This document shows, in pieces, positions 33,294-41,560 of a stretch of DNA of 64,000 nt (positions are counted from its first letter, which is position 1; each line of letters begins with the position of its first letter). Below the pieces are notes generated by a model. It was not told the origin of the DNA. It worked only from the letters and a program-made list of their open reading frames with translations, and searched no databases. Position numbers and translations under genes: made by a program. The stretch is from Rhizobium sp. Root1334 (GTDB taxonomy: Bacteria > Pseudomonadota > Alphaproteobacteria > Rhizobiales > Rhizobiaceae), in NCBI RefSeq assembly GCF_001426665.1, contig NZ_LMEY01000027.1:100439-164438 (forward strand), in the 5' to 3' direction.

Positions 33294-33941
33294 TCAGGCT
33301 GCAACCATCTTCGCGGAAAACACGATTTCTTCCGCGTTCGAGTTGACCTCGATTTCCATGCCGGCCTCCTCGGCAAGCAGAACCGTGTAATAGGGCTGGA
33401 TCGTATGGGCATCGACGGCTTCTTCGAGTGTGCCCGAAAGAAGCTCGACCAGTTTTGGCGGTACACGCATCATCCGCCCCTTGCAGATCAGCTTGAAAGC
33501 CGCGTCATATTCAGGGTTTTCCAGGATGACATCGATCGAACCACCGCGCGGAATGGCGCCGTAAGCGATCAGGAACAGGTTGAGCAGCAGCTTGACGCGG
33601 TTCTTGGCGATGATCACGCGCGGGCCGGTCCAGGTGACTTCCGTCTTCTTTTCGACGGAAGCGAAATCCTTGGCTGCTTTTTCCGCTTCACCGGTATCGA
33701 TCGATGCGCCGACCGAGCCCGAGGCGCCGAACGCCAGCCGGGCGAATTTCAACCGGACGGAAGCATTGAGCGCGCTGGTGCGGATCAGGTCCATGGCATC
33801 GGCATCCGCCCCGCCCTCGTCGAGCAGTTCAAGGCCGTTGTTGATCGCGCCGACCGGCGAGATGATGTCGTGGCAGACACGGCTGCACAGAAGCGCTGCG
33901 AGATCGGGACCGGTCAAGGTCAGGTTCGGGTTCTTTCCCAT
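33294..33941 (-). CDS. chpT: histidine phosphotransferase ChpT
   Basis: 215 residues from ATG 33941 with GAGGAT upstream; the frame extends to 34076 but without support. The DHp-like helical domain carries phospho-His24 in SRVCHDIISPVGAINNGLEL; the second half is a degenerate HATPase-like fold (NRVKLLLNLFLIAYGAIPRG) without intact ATP motifs, as in the family. ChpT relays phosphate from CckA to CtrA and CpdR. Confidence 0.93.
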   Translation of the reverse strand: MGKNPNLTLTGPDLAALLCSRVCHDIISPVGAINNGLELLDEGGADADAMDLIRTSALNASVRLKFARLAFGASGSVGASIDTGEAEKAAKDFASVEKKTEVTWTGPRVIIAKNRVKLLLNLFLIAYGAIPRGGSIDVILENPEYDAAFKLICKGRMMRVPPKLVELLSGTLEEAVDAHTIQPYYTVLLAEEAGMEIEVNSNAEEIVFSAKMVAA

Positions 33942-34080
33942 GGTCGTATCCTCAATAGCCTTCGAGCGGCTCACAAGCGAGATCAGGCGGCCTTCCGCGA
34001 TCCTTTTGCCCCATCGTCTAACCCACGAACATTGTGCGGGCATAGCCTCGGGACGAAGATCATAAAGACACCACATTTGG

Positions 34081-34095
34081 TAAACCGATTGTTAA
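34081..34095. promoter_or_regulatory. near-consensus CtrA site between chpT and eipA
   Basis: TAAA-CCGATTG-TTAA differs from the TTAA-N7-TTAA pattern at one base. It is 115 bases before eipA and 140 bases before chpT, so it could serve either. Confidence 0.35.
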
Positions 34096-34209
34096 GATCA
34101 TCGGTTCAAATTGCTGACGATCAGCCCGAAGCCCGTCACCAAGTGAGACGGGACAGGACAGCGGCCCGCGCATGACGTCGCAGGCAGGCCTGAGTTTACG
34201 GAGAAGAAC

Positions 34210-34800
34210 ATGCAGCGGATCGTCAATGCCGTGAAATTCCCACTCTTGCGCACATTCGTGGCGTTGATGGCTGCGTTCAGCCTCATGCCGGCGGCGTTTG
34301 CGCAGAGCAACAACGGCGGCCAGTATACGATGCAGGAAATCGTCGATGCCGGCCACGGCTTCTTCGGCTCCACCTCTGGCGGACTTGCCAAGGTGGTCGA
34401 GAACGCATTTTCGAAATACGGCCTGCCGAATGGTTATATTCTCGGCCAGGAGGGATCCGGCGCATTCGTGGCTGGCCTGACCTATGGCGAAGGCGACCTC
34501 TATACCAAGAACGCCGGCCAACATAACGTGTTCTGGCAGGGGCCGTCCCTTGGCCTCGACTGGGGTGGCCAGGGCAGCCGGACGATGATGCTGGTCTACA
34601 ACCTGCCGGCCGTTCCTTCACTCTACAAGCGCTTCGGCGGCGTCTCCGGCTCGGCCTATGTGGTTGCCGGGGTTGGCATGACCGTGCTGACGGACGAAAA
34701 CATCGTCCTGGTTCCCATCCGCACCGGCCTTGGTGCACGCCTCGGCATCAATGTCGGCTATCTGAAGCTGACCCAACAGCCGACCTGGAACCCCTTCTAA
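34210..34800 (+). CDS. eipA: DUF1134 periplasmic envelope-integrity protein (EipA-like)
   Basis: 196 residues with a signal peptide ending near MPAAFA. The mature protein is the DUF1134 beta-barrel fold (VDAGHGFFGSTSGGLAKVVE; VFWQGPSLGLDWGGQGSRTM; AYVVAGVGMTVL; LGARLGINVGYLK). The Brucella orthologue EipA is periplasmic, needed for cell-envelope integrity and under CtrA control. GGAGAAG lies before the ATG. Here it directly neighbours chpT and is about 1.6 kb from ctrA. Confidence 0.88.
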   Translation: MQRIVNAVKFPLLRTFVALMAAFSLMPAAFAQSNNGGQYTMQEIVDAGHGFFGSTSGGLAKVVENAFSKYGLPNGYILGQEGSGAFVAGLTYGEGDLYTKNAGQHNVFWQGPSLGLDWGGQGSRTMMLVYNLPAVPSLYKRFGGVSGSAYVVAGVGMTVLTDENIVLVPIRTGLGARLGINVGYLKLTQQPTWNPF

Positions 34801-34965
34801 ACGCTCCGCCTTTTCCAAAAGTCTTTCCAGTCGCCGAGGCGGCTGGAAAAAAATGCGCGTTCGCGAACACTTGAAGTGATATTGTCGTTCGTCTTTAGTG
34901 CGAATGAAACGAAAACCATGGATTATGGCGTATCGCCGCGTGTTCAGAACTGAAATGGCCAGCCC

Positions 34966-36165
34966 GTGATTGAATTCGCACTCCTGTTTGCCCTGGGTTT
35001 TCTGACCGCGGCTCTCCTCGGCCTGCTGGCGGCACCGGTCGTTCACAGGCGTATCGTGCGCTTTGCAGAAGACCGGCTGACAGCAACGATGCCGCTATCG
35101 CCACAGGAAGTTCGCGCCCAGAAAGACGCGGCCCGCGCCGGTTATGCAGCCGAAAATGCCCGGACAAGCCAGATGCTGAAACGCGAGCGCGACAAGAACG
35201 TCGCGCTGCTGCTCCAGAATGGAGCGACGCTAAAAGAAACCCAGCGCCTCGCTGGTGAAAATGCCGACCTGCATGCGCAACTTGCCGACATGAATGTGGA
35301 AGCCGCGGACCTGCGCTCGGCAGCCCGCCAGCTCGAGCAGAACATCGAGCGGCTGAAAGCGACGCTTGCCAATGTCGAACGGGACAGTGTCAAAAAGAAC
35401 GTCGATATCAAAACCCTGAACAGACAGGTGGACCATCTGACCGGCGACATGGACAGCCTGAAGATCGACGTCGCCGCCCATGATGCAGAGGCCGAGAACC
35501 TGAAAAGCCGTATTGCCGGCCTGAAGGATGAGCGCGAGATCATGCGCAACGAGTTGAAAGCCGAAAGCACCAAGGCGCGGGAACTGGAAGTACGGCTTGC
35601 CCGCGACGAAACCCGCCTGAAGCAGTTCGAAGTCAAGCTCGCCCGGGAAATGGCCGCCAATGCCGATAAGGACAATTTTCTTGAACGCAGGGGCAGTGAG
35701 ATCGAACGCTTGAAGGCCAAGGTCAGGGATACGGGCACGGACCTGCGCGATGCCTCCAAGGCGCTGCGGGCCGCCGGCCTGACCATGCCCGTGCGCCGCG
35801 AAAAGAAAACCACAGCAGCCGGCCCGGCAACAGGCGGCACTTTGGAAACACAGGACAACACCGATGCACAGAACACCATGTCACCCGTAGCAGCCATCGA
35901 TCTGACCGTACCGGCCGACTATGCCCGCAACCGGGCTGCAGCACTTTCGGAGCAGCTGACACACTCGACGTCTTCAGCGCATGACGATGCCTTGCGCGAG
36001 GAGATTGCCGATATCGCGGCAACTATGGTGGCTTTGACAGCGGCCAAGGAAGGTCCGGCGTCACCGATCCCTTCCCTCCTCTCGACAGCAAGCACGCAAC
36101 CCAACGCCCCAGACAAGAGCCTCGCTGCCCGCGCCCGCGACATGCTACCGCCGGAACAGAACTAA
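34966..36165 (+). CDS. membrane-anchored coiled-coil protein
   Basis: 399 residues with GTG start. One membrane helix at residues 3-24 (FALLFALGFLTAALLGLLAA), then from about residue 50 to 280 a long coiled coil (ENADLHAQLADMNVEAADLR; LNRQVDHLTGDMDSLKIDVA; LKDEREIMRNELKAESTKAR). The C-terminal 120 residues are low complexity. It resembles rhizobial conserved proteins of unknown function; a structural or cell-shape role is only a guess. Confidence 0.75.
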   Translation: MIEFALLFALGFLTAALLGLLAAPVVHRRIVRFAEDRLTATMPLSPQEVRAQKDAARAGYAAENARTSQMLKRERDKNVALLLQNGATLKETQRLAGENADLHAQLADMNVEAADLRSAARQLEQNIERLKATLANVERDSVKKNVDIKTLNRQVDHLTGDMDSLKIDVAAHDAEAENLKSRIAGLKDEREIMRNELKAESTKARELEVRLARDETRLKQFEVKLAREMAANADKDNFLERRGSEIERLKAKVRDTGTDLRDASKALRAAGLTMPVRREKKTTAAGPATGGTLETQDNTDAQNTMSPVAAIDLTVPADYARNRAAALSEQLTHSTSSAHDDALREEIADIAATMVALTAAKEGPASPIPSLLSTASTQPNAPDKSLAARARDMLPPEQN

Positions 36166-36174
36166 TCTTTGCCG

Positions 36175-36996
36175 TCAGATAAAGCCGTTGATCATCGCCA
36201 CCTGATGCAGAGCGATGCCGGTGGCGGTAGCGACATTCAGACTGTCCAGTCCCGGCCGCTGGCGGATACGGGCGGTCTGGATCGATGCCATGATGTTTTC
36301 AGGCAACCCCTCGCCTTCCGTCCCGGCGAGAAGCACGGTGCGCGGCGACGGAGGAATATCGTGCAGGTCGGTCTTTCCGCGCGGCGACAGACCCCAGATC
36401 GCAAAGCCTTCAGCCTGCAGACGCCCGATCAGCGCCGTCACTGATCCTTCGCGGGCGAAGGGGACACTCAGCACCGAGCCGACAGAGACCCGGATCGCCT
36501 TGCGGTACATTGGATCGCAGCTGCTTTCGTCCATCAGGATGGTATCGACGCCAAAGGCAGCGGCGTTGCGGAACATCGATCCCATATTGTCGTGGTTGGA
36601 GATTCCGCAAGCGGCAAGAACCAGGCTTTTGGCGGGAAGACCATTTACCAGCGCATCCAGACCAGGCGCCGTTTGGCGCTTACCGAGCGCCAGCACACCA
36701 CGGTGCATGTTGAAACCGGCTATGGCGTCGAACACGGGAGCACTGGCGACATAGACCGGAATGTCCGCCGGGAATTCGGCGAGAATGCCGCTGACACCAT
36801 CGACGCGGTTTTCGAGAAGAAGAATGGCTTCAGCCTCGATACCACGGCCCGCTTTATGCGCCACCGCCAGCATGCGCAGCACGACCGTGCCCTCGGCGAT
36901 AAAGCGGCCATGCCGGCCCGTCAGGTCGCGCTCCCTAATCGAGACGAAACCGGCAATACGCGGATCGGCCGGATCATCGATGCGGAGCGGTGTCAC
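36175..36996 (-). CDS. SpoU/TrmH family RNA methyltransferase
   Basis: 273 residues with GTG start. N-terminal substrate-binding region (DPRIAGFVSIRERDLTGRHG, FIAEGTVVLRML), then the SPOUT knot with motif 1 ISNHDNMGSMFRNAAAFGVD, motif 2 VLLAGTEGEGLPENIM and motif 3 LDSLNVATATGIALHQV. It 2'-O-methylates rRNA or tRNA ribose; which one cannot be told. It follows a small membrane protein on the same strand by 12 bases. Confidence 0.92.
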   Translation of the reverse strand: MTPLRIDDPADPRIAGFVSIRERDLTGRHGRFIAEGTVVLRMLAVAHKAGRGIEAEAILLLENRVDGVSGILAEFPADIPVYVASAPVFDAIAGFNMHRGVLALGKRQTAPGLDALVNGLPAKSLVLAACGISNHDNMGSMFRNAAAFGVDTILMDESSCDPMYRKAIRVSVGSVLSVPFAREGSVTALIGRLQAEGFAIWGLSPRGKTDLHDIPPSPRTVLLAGTEGEGLPENIMASIQTARIRQRPGLDSLNVATATGIALHQVAMINGFI

Positions 36997-37008
36997 AGCT
37001 CAGCCTTC

Positions 37009-37392
37009 TCAGTTGGTCTTGACGGAGACATCCGCAACGACGCGGCCAGCGGCGATATCGAAAACGATCGCCTTGCGCTCTCCACCAGCAACCGCGCCGT
37101 AGAACAGGATCTGCCCGCCCGACAAGGCAACATTCGAAACTTCAAACCCGGCGGGCAGTGCTGCGATTGCCGTGATCGGCGCATCGCCCGGCACCGAGAC
37201 TGAGGCGCTTTGCTCCACATCGGCCTTGCCCGGACGCGTAAGCTTATAGACAATCGCTGCAAGCACGACCATAAGCATCACCAACATGATACCACCCGAG
37301 ACCAGCTGCAGCTTGATCATCTTGCGGCGCACGTTCTCCATCACCGGATCGAGCGGCTTGTCTTCCTGTTCGACTGGTTTCTGATTGGACAT
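37009..37392 (-). CDS. membrane-anchored hypothetical protein (fimbrial-like)
   Basis: 127 residues from ATG 37392; the open frame runs on to 37923 only as an antisense shadow of rluD. One helix at about residues 32-50 (LVSGGIMLVMLMVVLAAIVY), a short basic stretch and an extracytoplasmic domain with beta pattern (ITAIAALPAGFEVSNVALSG, RKAIVFDIAAGRVV). Conserved next to rluD in rhizobia. Probably co-transcribed with the methyltransferase gene. No function recognised. Confidence 0.78.
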   Translation of the reverse strand: MSNQKPVEQEDKPLDPVMENVRRKMIKLQLVSGGIMLVMLMVVLAAIVYKLTRPGKADVEQSASVSVPGDAPITAIAALPAGFEVSNVALSGGQILFYGAVAGGERKAIVFDIAAGRVVADVSVKTN

Positions 37393-37422
37393 GGCTGGCC
37401 TTACCTGCGGAATGGAACGAGA

Positions 37423-38445
<1,023 letters not shown>

Positions 38446-38507
38446 CGCTGGGACTTGGCGATCCGGCCATTCGAGGCGTATAAAGACCCTTGGAACCCGG
38501 AGCGCTC

Positions 38508-39338
38508 ATGAGCCAGTTTGCGGCCAGGAAAATTCTCGATACCGAGATGGTCAGCGTCCATGACGTGCTGTGCACCGGTGAATGCCGGCACAGGAGCGAC
38601 GTGGAATGTTCGCACGTCACCAGTCTGGTGTTTCCCTATCGGGGTGTCTTCCTTCGCCATGTCGGCAGCGATGACGTTGTTGCCGAAGCCAATCAGGTCT
38701 TGTTCTTCAATCGCGACGAGGACTATCGCATCACCCATCCCGTGGAAGGCGGCGATGCATGCCTGAGCCTGGCCGTGCACGAAGCGGCGCTTGAGGAACT
38801 GGTCCCAAAAGTTCACAGTGCCGCAAGAAGTCCCTTCGCCTTCAACAAGCAGCGCCTGCGCATAGACGCCCGCGCACAGGCGCTCGTCGCCCTTTTGCGC
38901 CACAGCCTGCTCAGGGGCACGGCGGAAACCCTGGAAGCAGAAACGCTGGCAATGACGCTGGTGCGCCGCGCAGTCGGCGAACGCACGGCCCGTGCGGCGA
39001 CCGCCAGCATCGGCCGGCAGAAACTGGTGGACCGGGCCAAGCTTATCCTCTCCTCCGATCTCGCCCGGCGCTGGACACTGGCGGAGATTGCAAGGGAAGC
39101 CGGTGTCTCGCCGGTCTACCTGACGCAAGTTTTCCAGCAGGTGGAAGGCACGCCGCTCTATCGCTATCATTTACGGCTGAGATTGGCCAAGGCGCTCGAC
39201 TTGCTCGGCAGCTATGACGACCTGACGGGGCTTGGCCTCGATCTCGGCTTTTCGAGCCATAGCCATTTCTCGTCGTCATTCCGCCAGGCTTATGGCCGCA
39301 CTCCGGCCGAATTCCAGCGCTTCGCCGGCCTGCGCTGA
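38508..39338 (+). CDS. AraC family transcriptional regulator
   Basis: 276 residues from ATG 38508 with GGAG upstream; a TTG at 38490 also opens the frame. The N-terminal sensor region is cupin-like (VLCTGECRHRSDVECSHVTS, VAEANQVLFFNRDEDYRITH); C-terminal double HTH at WTLAEIAREAGVSPVYLTQV and LDLGFSSHSHFSSSFRQAYG. A small cysteine-rich metal-binding-like gene follows 93 bases downstream and may be its target. Confidence 0.9.
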   Translation: MSQFAARKILDTEMVSVHDVLCTGECRHRSDVECSHVTSLVFPYRGVFLRHVGSDDVVAEANQVLFFNRDEDYRITHPVEGGDACLSLAVHEAALEELVPKVHSAARSPFAFNKQRLRIDARAQALVALLRHSLLRGTAETLEAETLAMTLVRRAVGERTARAATASIGRQKLVDRAKLILSSDLARRWTLAEIAREAGVSPVYLTQVFQQVEGTPLYRYHLRLRLAKALDLLGSYDDLTGLGLDLGFSSHSHFSSSFRQAYGRTPAEFQRFAGLR

Positions 39339-39431
39339 TCGATAGGCAAGATCGCTAAAGAATCTGACAGCGCTGTCCTGGCCAAAATGGTCTTCTCTCC
39401 TGGTCGAAACACATCAACCGGAGGAATGATC

Positions 39432-39593
39432 ATGCAGGACAATACATGCGCCGCCTGTGACTGCGAACTTGATGCCAGCCGTATCGCCGTCAAGATCGGT
39501 GGCAAGACCGTCGAAGTCTGCTGCGAGGAATGTGCGCAGGCGCTGCGCGAGGCCGACGCGGCAATCCACCCCACCCAACTATCGAAGGGATAG
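39432..39593 (+). CDS. small cysteine-rich metal-binding-like protein
   Basis: 53 residues with a TRASH/YHS-like pattern: CAACDC near the N-terminus and VEVCCEECAQAL further on, six cysteines in all, consistent with a zinc- or heavy-metal-binding knuckle. GGAGG (39420-39424) sits seven bases before ATG 39432; the in-frame ATG at 39426 is too close to that site. Likely a metal sensor or chaperone; the metal is not known. Confidence 0.72.
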   Translation: MQDNTCAACDCELDASRIAVKIGGKTVEVCCEECAQALREADAAIHPTQLSKG

Positions 39594-39662
39594 GACCGAA
39601 ACCGGTCCCCTGCCCCGACCCGCCGGCCTGATGATGGGCCGGCATTTCCCGGAGAGATATCG

Positions 39663-39977
39663 ATGAAAAACGAACCTCATGTGATTGGTGATCGCGTGCC
39701 GCACGAACACGCCCTGATCGCCGGATTGAAGCTTGTTGTGCAAGGGTCCGGCGATCAGGCGTCGGCGGACATCACCCACCCCGCAGGCTTTGCGCGTCTA
39801 CGTGCATTTCTCGGATCGATCGGCAGGCTGGTGCGGCAGCGCCGCAACCGGCTGGCCCTATTGGAACTCAACGATGACCAGTTGAAGGATATCGGCATCT
39901 CGCGATGCCAGGCCTATGGCGACGGATACAGCCGCTATCGCCGGGCCAGAACGGGTAACGGCGGCGCTTCGATTTGA
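39663..39977 (+). CDS. DUF1127 domain-containing protein
   Basis: 104 residues. The C-terminal 45 residues form the DUF1127 motif (RNRLALLELNDDQLKDIGIS, then an Arg-rich tail). Small DUF1127 proteins in rhizobia act in RNA/phosphate and stress metabolism; this one has a longer N-terminus than the 40-60 residue forms. A GGAGAG site precedes the ATG. Single gene. Confidence 0.85.
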   Translation: MKNEPHVIGDRVPHEHALIAGLKLVVQGSGDQASADITHPAGFARLRAFLGSIGRLVRQRRNRLALLELNDDQLKDIGISRCQAYGDGYSRYRRARTGNGGASI

Positions 39978-40075
39978 CGGCCCATGGGCTGGATTGAGGG
40001 CGGGCGGATTTCTAAGGCCGGTATGCATCCTTTCCCGCCGTCGTGCGTTTTGGCATGACAATAAGGAGAAACCCG

Positions 40076-40333
40076 ATGATTGATGCCACACAGATCAGAG
40101 AACATGCCGAAATCATCAGCGCCGACGGTCTTCATATCGGCACGGTCGATCGCGTCGAAGGCGATCGCATCAAGCTGACCAAGAAGGACAGCGGCTTCGG
40201 CCACGAAGACCACCACCACTTCATCGCCCTTGAACTGGTGGCAAGCGTCGATGACAATCGCGTCCGTCTCAGCGCCAATGGCGATGTCGCCGTCATGTTT
40301 GAGGAAGAACAGGACAACTCGCCGATCCATTGA
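40076..40333 (+). CDS. DUF2171 domain-containing protein
   Basis: 85 residues: MIDATQIREHAEIISADGLH, IGTVDRVEGDRIKLTKKDSG, then a His-rich segment (GHEDHHHF) and an acidic C-terminus. This fits the DUF2171 PRC-barrel-like family, often associated with general stress response. AAGGAG lies seven bases before the ATG. The His cluster might bind metal but that is not shown. Confidence 0.85.
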   Translation: MIDATQIREHAEIISADGLHIGTVDRVEGDRIKLTKKDSGFGHEDHHHFIALELVASVDDNRVRLSANGDVAVMFEEEQDNSPIH

Positions 40334-40508
40334 CCGGCACGCGCCGGAAATTCTACAAAATGTTACAAATGACCGGTTCCGCCCTTGATATTTCGAGGGC
40401 GGACACAATTTACAGGCTGTAACCCAACTGGAGCATGCGCTTCTCTGGCTTCACATCTCTGTGAAACCGGAGTTCTTGAATCATGCTTTCGCCGCACTTA
40501 TCTATGAG

Positions 40509-40534
40509 CATGTGGGGTCGGATAGACCCACATG
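40509..40534 (+). promoter_or_regulatory. strong hairpin in the rpoH 5' leader
   Basis: CATGTGGGGTC (40509-40519) pairs with GACCCACATG (40525-40534), ten base pairs with one bulged G around loop GGATA, 45 bases before the rpoH ATG. A second hairpin CCGCCCT/AGGGCGG lies upstream. The position suits temperature- or translation-dependent control of sigma-32, but structural type is unproven. Confidence 0.5.
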
Positions 40535-40579
40535 CCCGGCCTGCCAAGAGGAGGCTGGAACGCGAAAGGGGGGTGCATC

Positions 40580-41485
40580 ATGGCCCGCAGTACGTTACCG
40601 TCCATTACCGCTGGAGAAGGCGGTCTCAACCGTTATCTCGATGAAATCCGCAAATTTCCCATGCTTGAACCGCAGGAAGAGTACATGCTCGCCAAGCGGT
40701 ATCAGGAGCATGACGACCGCAAGGCTGCCCATCAGCTCGTAACCAGCCATCTGCGCCTCGTGGCGAAGATCGCCATGGGTTATCGCGGCTACGGCCTGCC
40801 AATCGGTGAAGTCGTTTCAGAAGGCAATGTCGGCCTGATGCAGGCGGTCAAGAAGTTCGATCCGGAACGCGGCTTCCGCTTGGCCACCTACGCCATGTGG
40901 TGGATCAAGGCTTCGATCCAGGAATATATCCTGCGTTCGTGGTCGCTGGTGAAAATGGGTACGACCGCCAACCAGAAGCGGCTGTTCTTCAACCTGCGCC
41001 GCCTCAAGGGCAAGATTCAGGCCCTTGACGAGGGCGACCTGAAGCCCGATCAGGTCGCGCATATCGCCACGACCCTGAAAGTGTCGGAAGCGGAAGTGAT
41101 TTCGATGAACCAGCGTCTCTCCGGCGACGCTTCGCTCAACGCGCCGATCAAGGCCGGTGAAGGCGAATCCGGCCAGTGGCAGGATTGGCTTGTCGATGAT
41201 CACGACAACCAGGAAGACATCCTGATCGAACAGGACGAACTGGAAAGCCGCCGTAGCCTTCTGTCGAGCGCGATGAACGTGTTGAACGACCGGGAACGCC
41301 GCATCTTCGAGGCGCGCCGCCTGACGGAAGATCCGGTGACGCTGGAAGATCTGTCGACAGAGTTCGACATCAGCCGCGAGCGCGTCCGTCAGATCGAGGT
41401 CCGCGCCTTTGAAAAGGTCCAGGACGCCGTCCGCAAGGCGGCTCAGGATCGCCAGAACGCGCTGCGGGTCGTTGAAGACGCCTGA
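40580..41485 (+). CDS. rpoH: RNA polymerase heat-shock sigma factor RpoH
   Basis: 301 residues from ATG 40580 preceded by a G-rich RBS. Sigma-70 regions: 1.2/2.1 GGLNRYLDEIRKFPMLEPQE, 2.x VSEGNVGLMQAVKKFDPERG and FRLATYAMWWIKASIQEYIL, the sigma-32-specific RpoH box QKRLFFNLRRLKGKI, region 3/4 ending ISRERVRQIEVRAFEKVQDA. Alphaproteobacteria often carry two or more RpoH; this copy lies by rluD/purA as the main RpoH does. Followed by a strong terminator. Confidence 0.96.
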   Translation: MARSTLPSITAGEGGLNRYLDEIRKFPMLEPQEEYMLAKRYQEHDDRKAAHQLVTSHLRLVAKIAMGYRGYGLPIGEVVSEGNVGLMQAVKKFDPERGFRLATYAMWWIKASIQEYILRSWSLVKMGTTANQKRLFFNLRRLKGKIQALDEGDLKPDQVAHIATTLKVSEAEVISMNQRLSGDASLNAPIKAGEGESGQWQDWLVDDHDNQEDILIEQDELESRRSLLSSAMNVLNDRERRIFEARRLTEDPVTLEDLSTEFDISRERVRQIEVRAFEKVQDAVRKAAQDRQNALRVVEDA

Positions 41486-41510
41486 TACCGGCGCTGACTG
41501 AACAAACAAA

Positions 41511-41545
41511 AACCCGGCTGGATCGCTCCAGCCGGGTTTCTTTTT
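41511..41545 (+). terminator. rho-independent terminator after rpoH
   Basis: A perfect 12-bp stem (AACCCGGCTGGA / TCCAGCCGGGTT) with loop TCGC, followed by TTTCTTTTT. Confidence 0.92.
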
Positions 41546-41560
41546 GTGCGTATGGACGAA

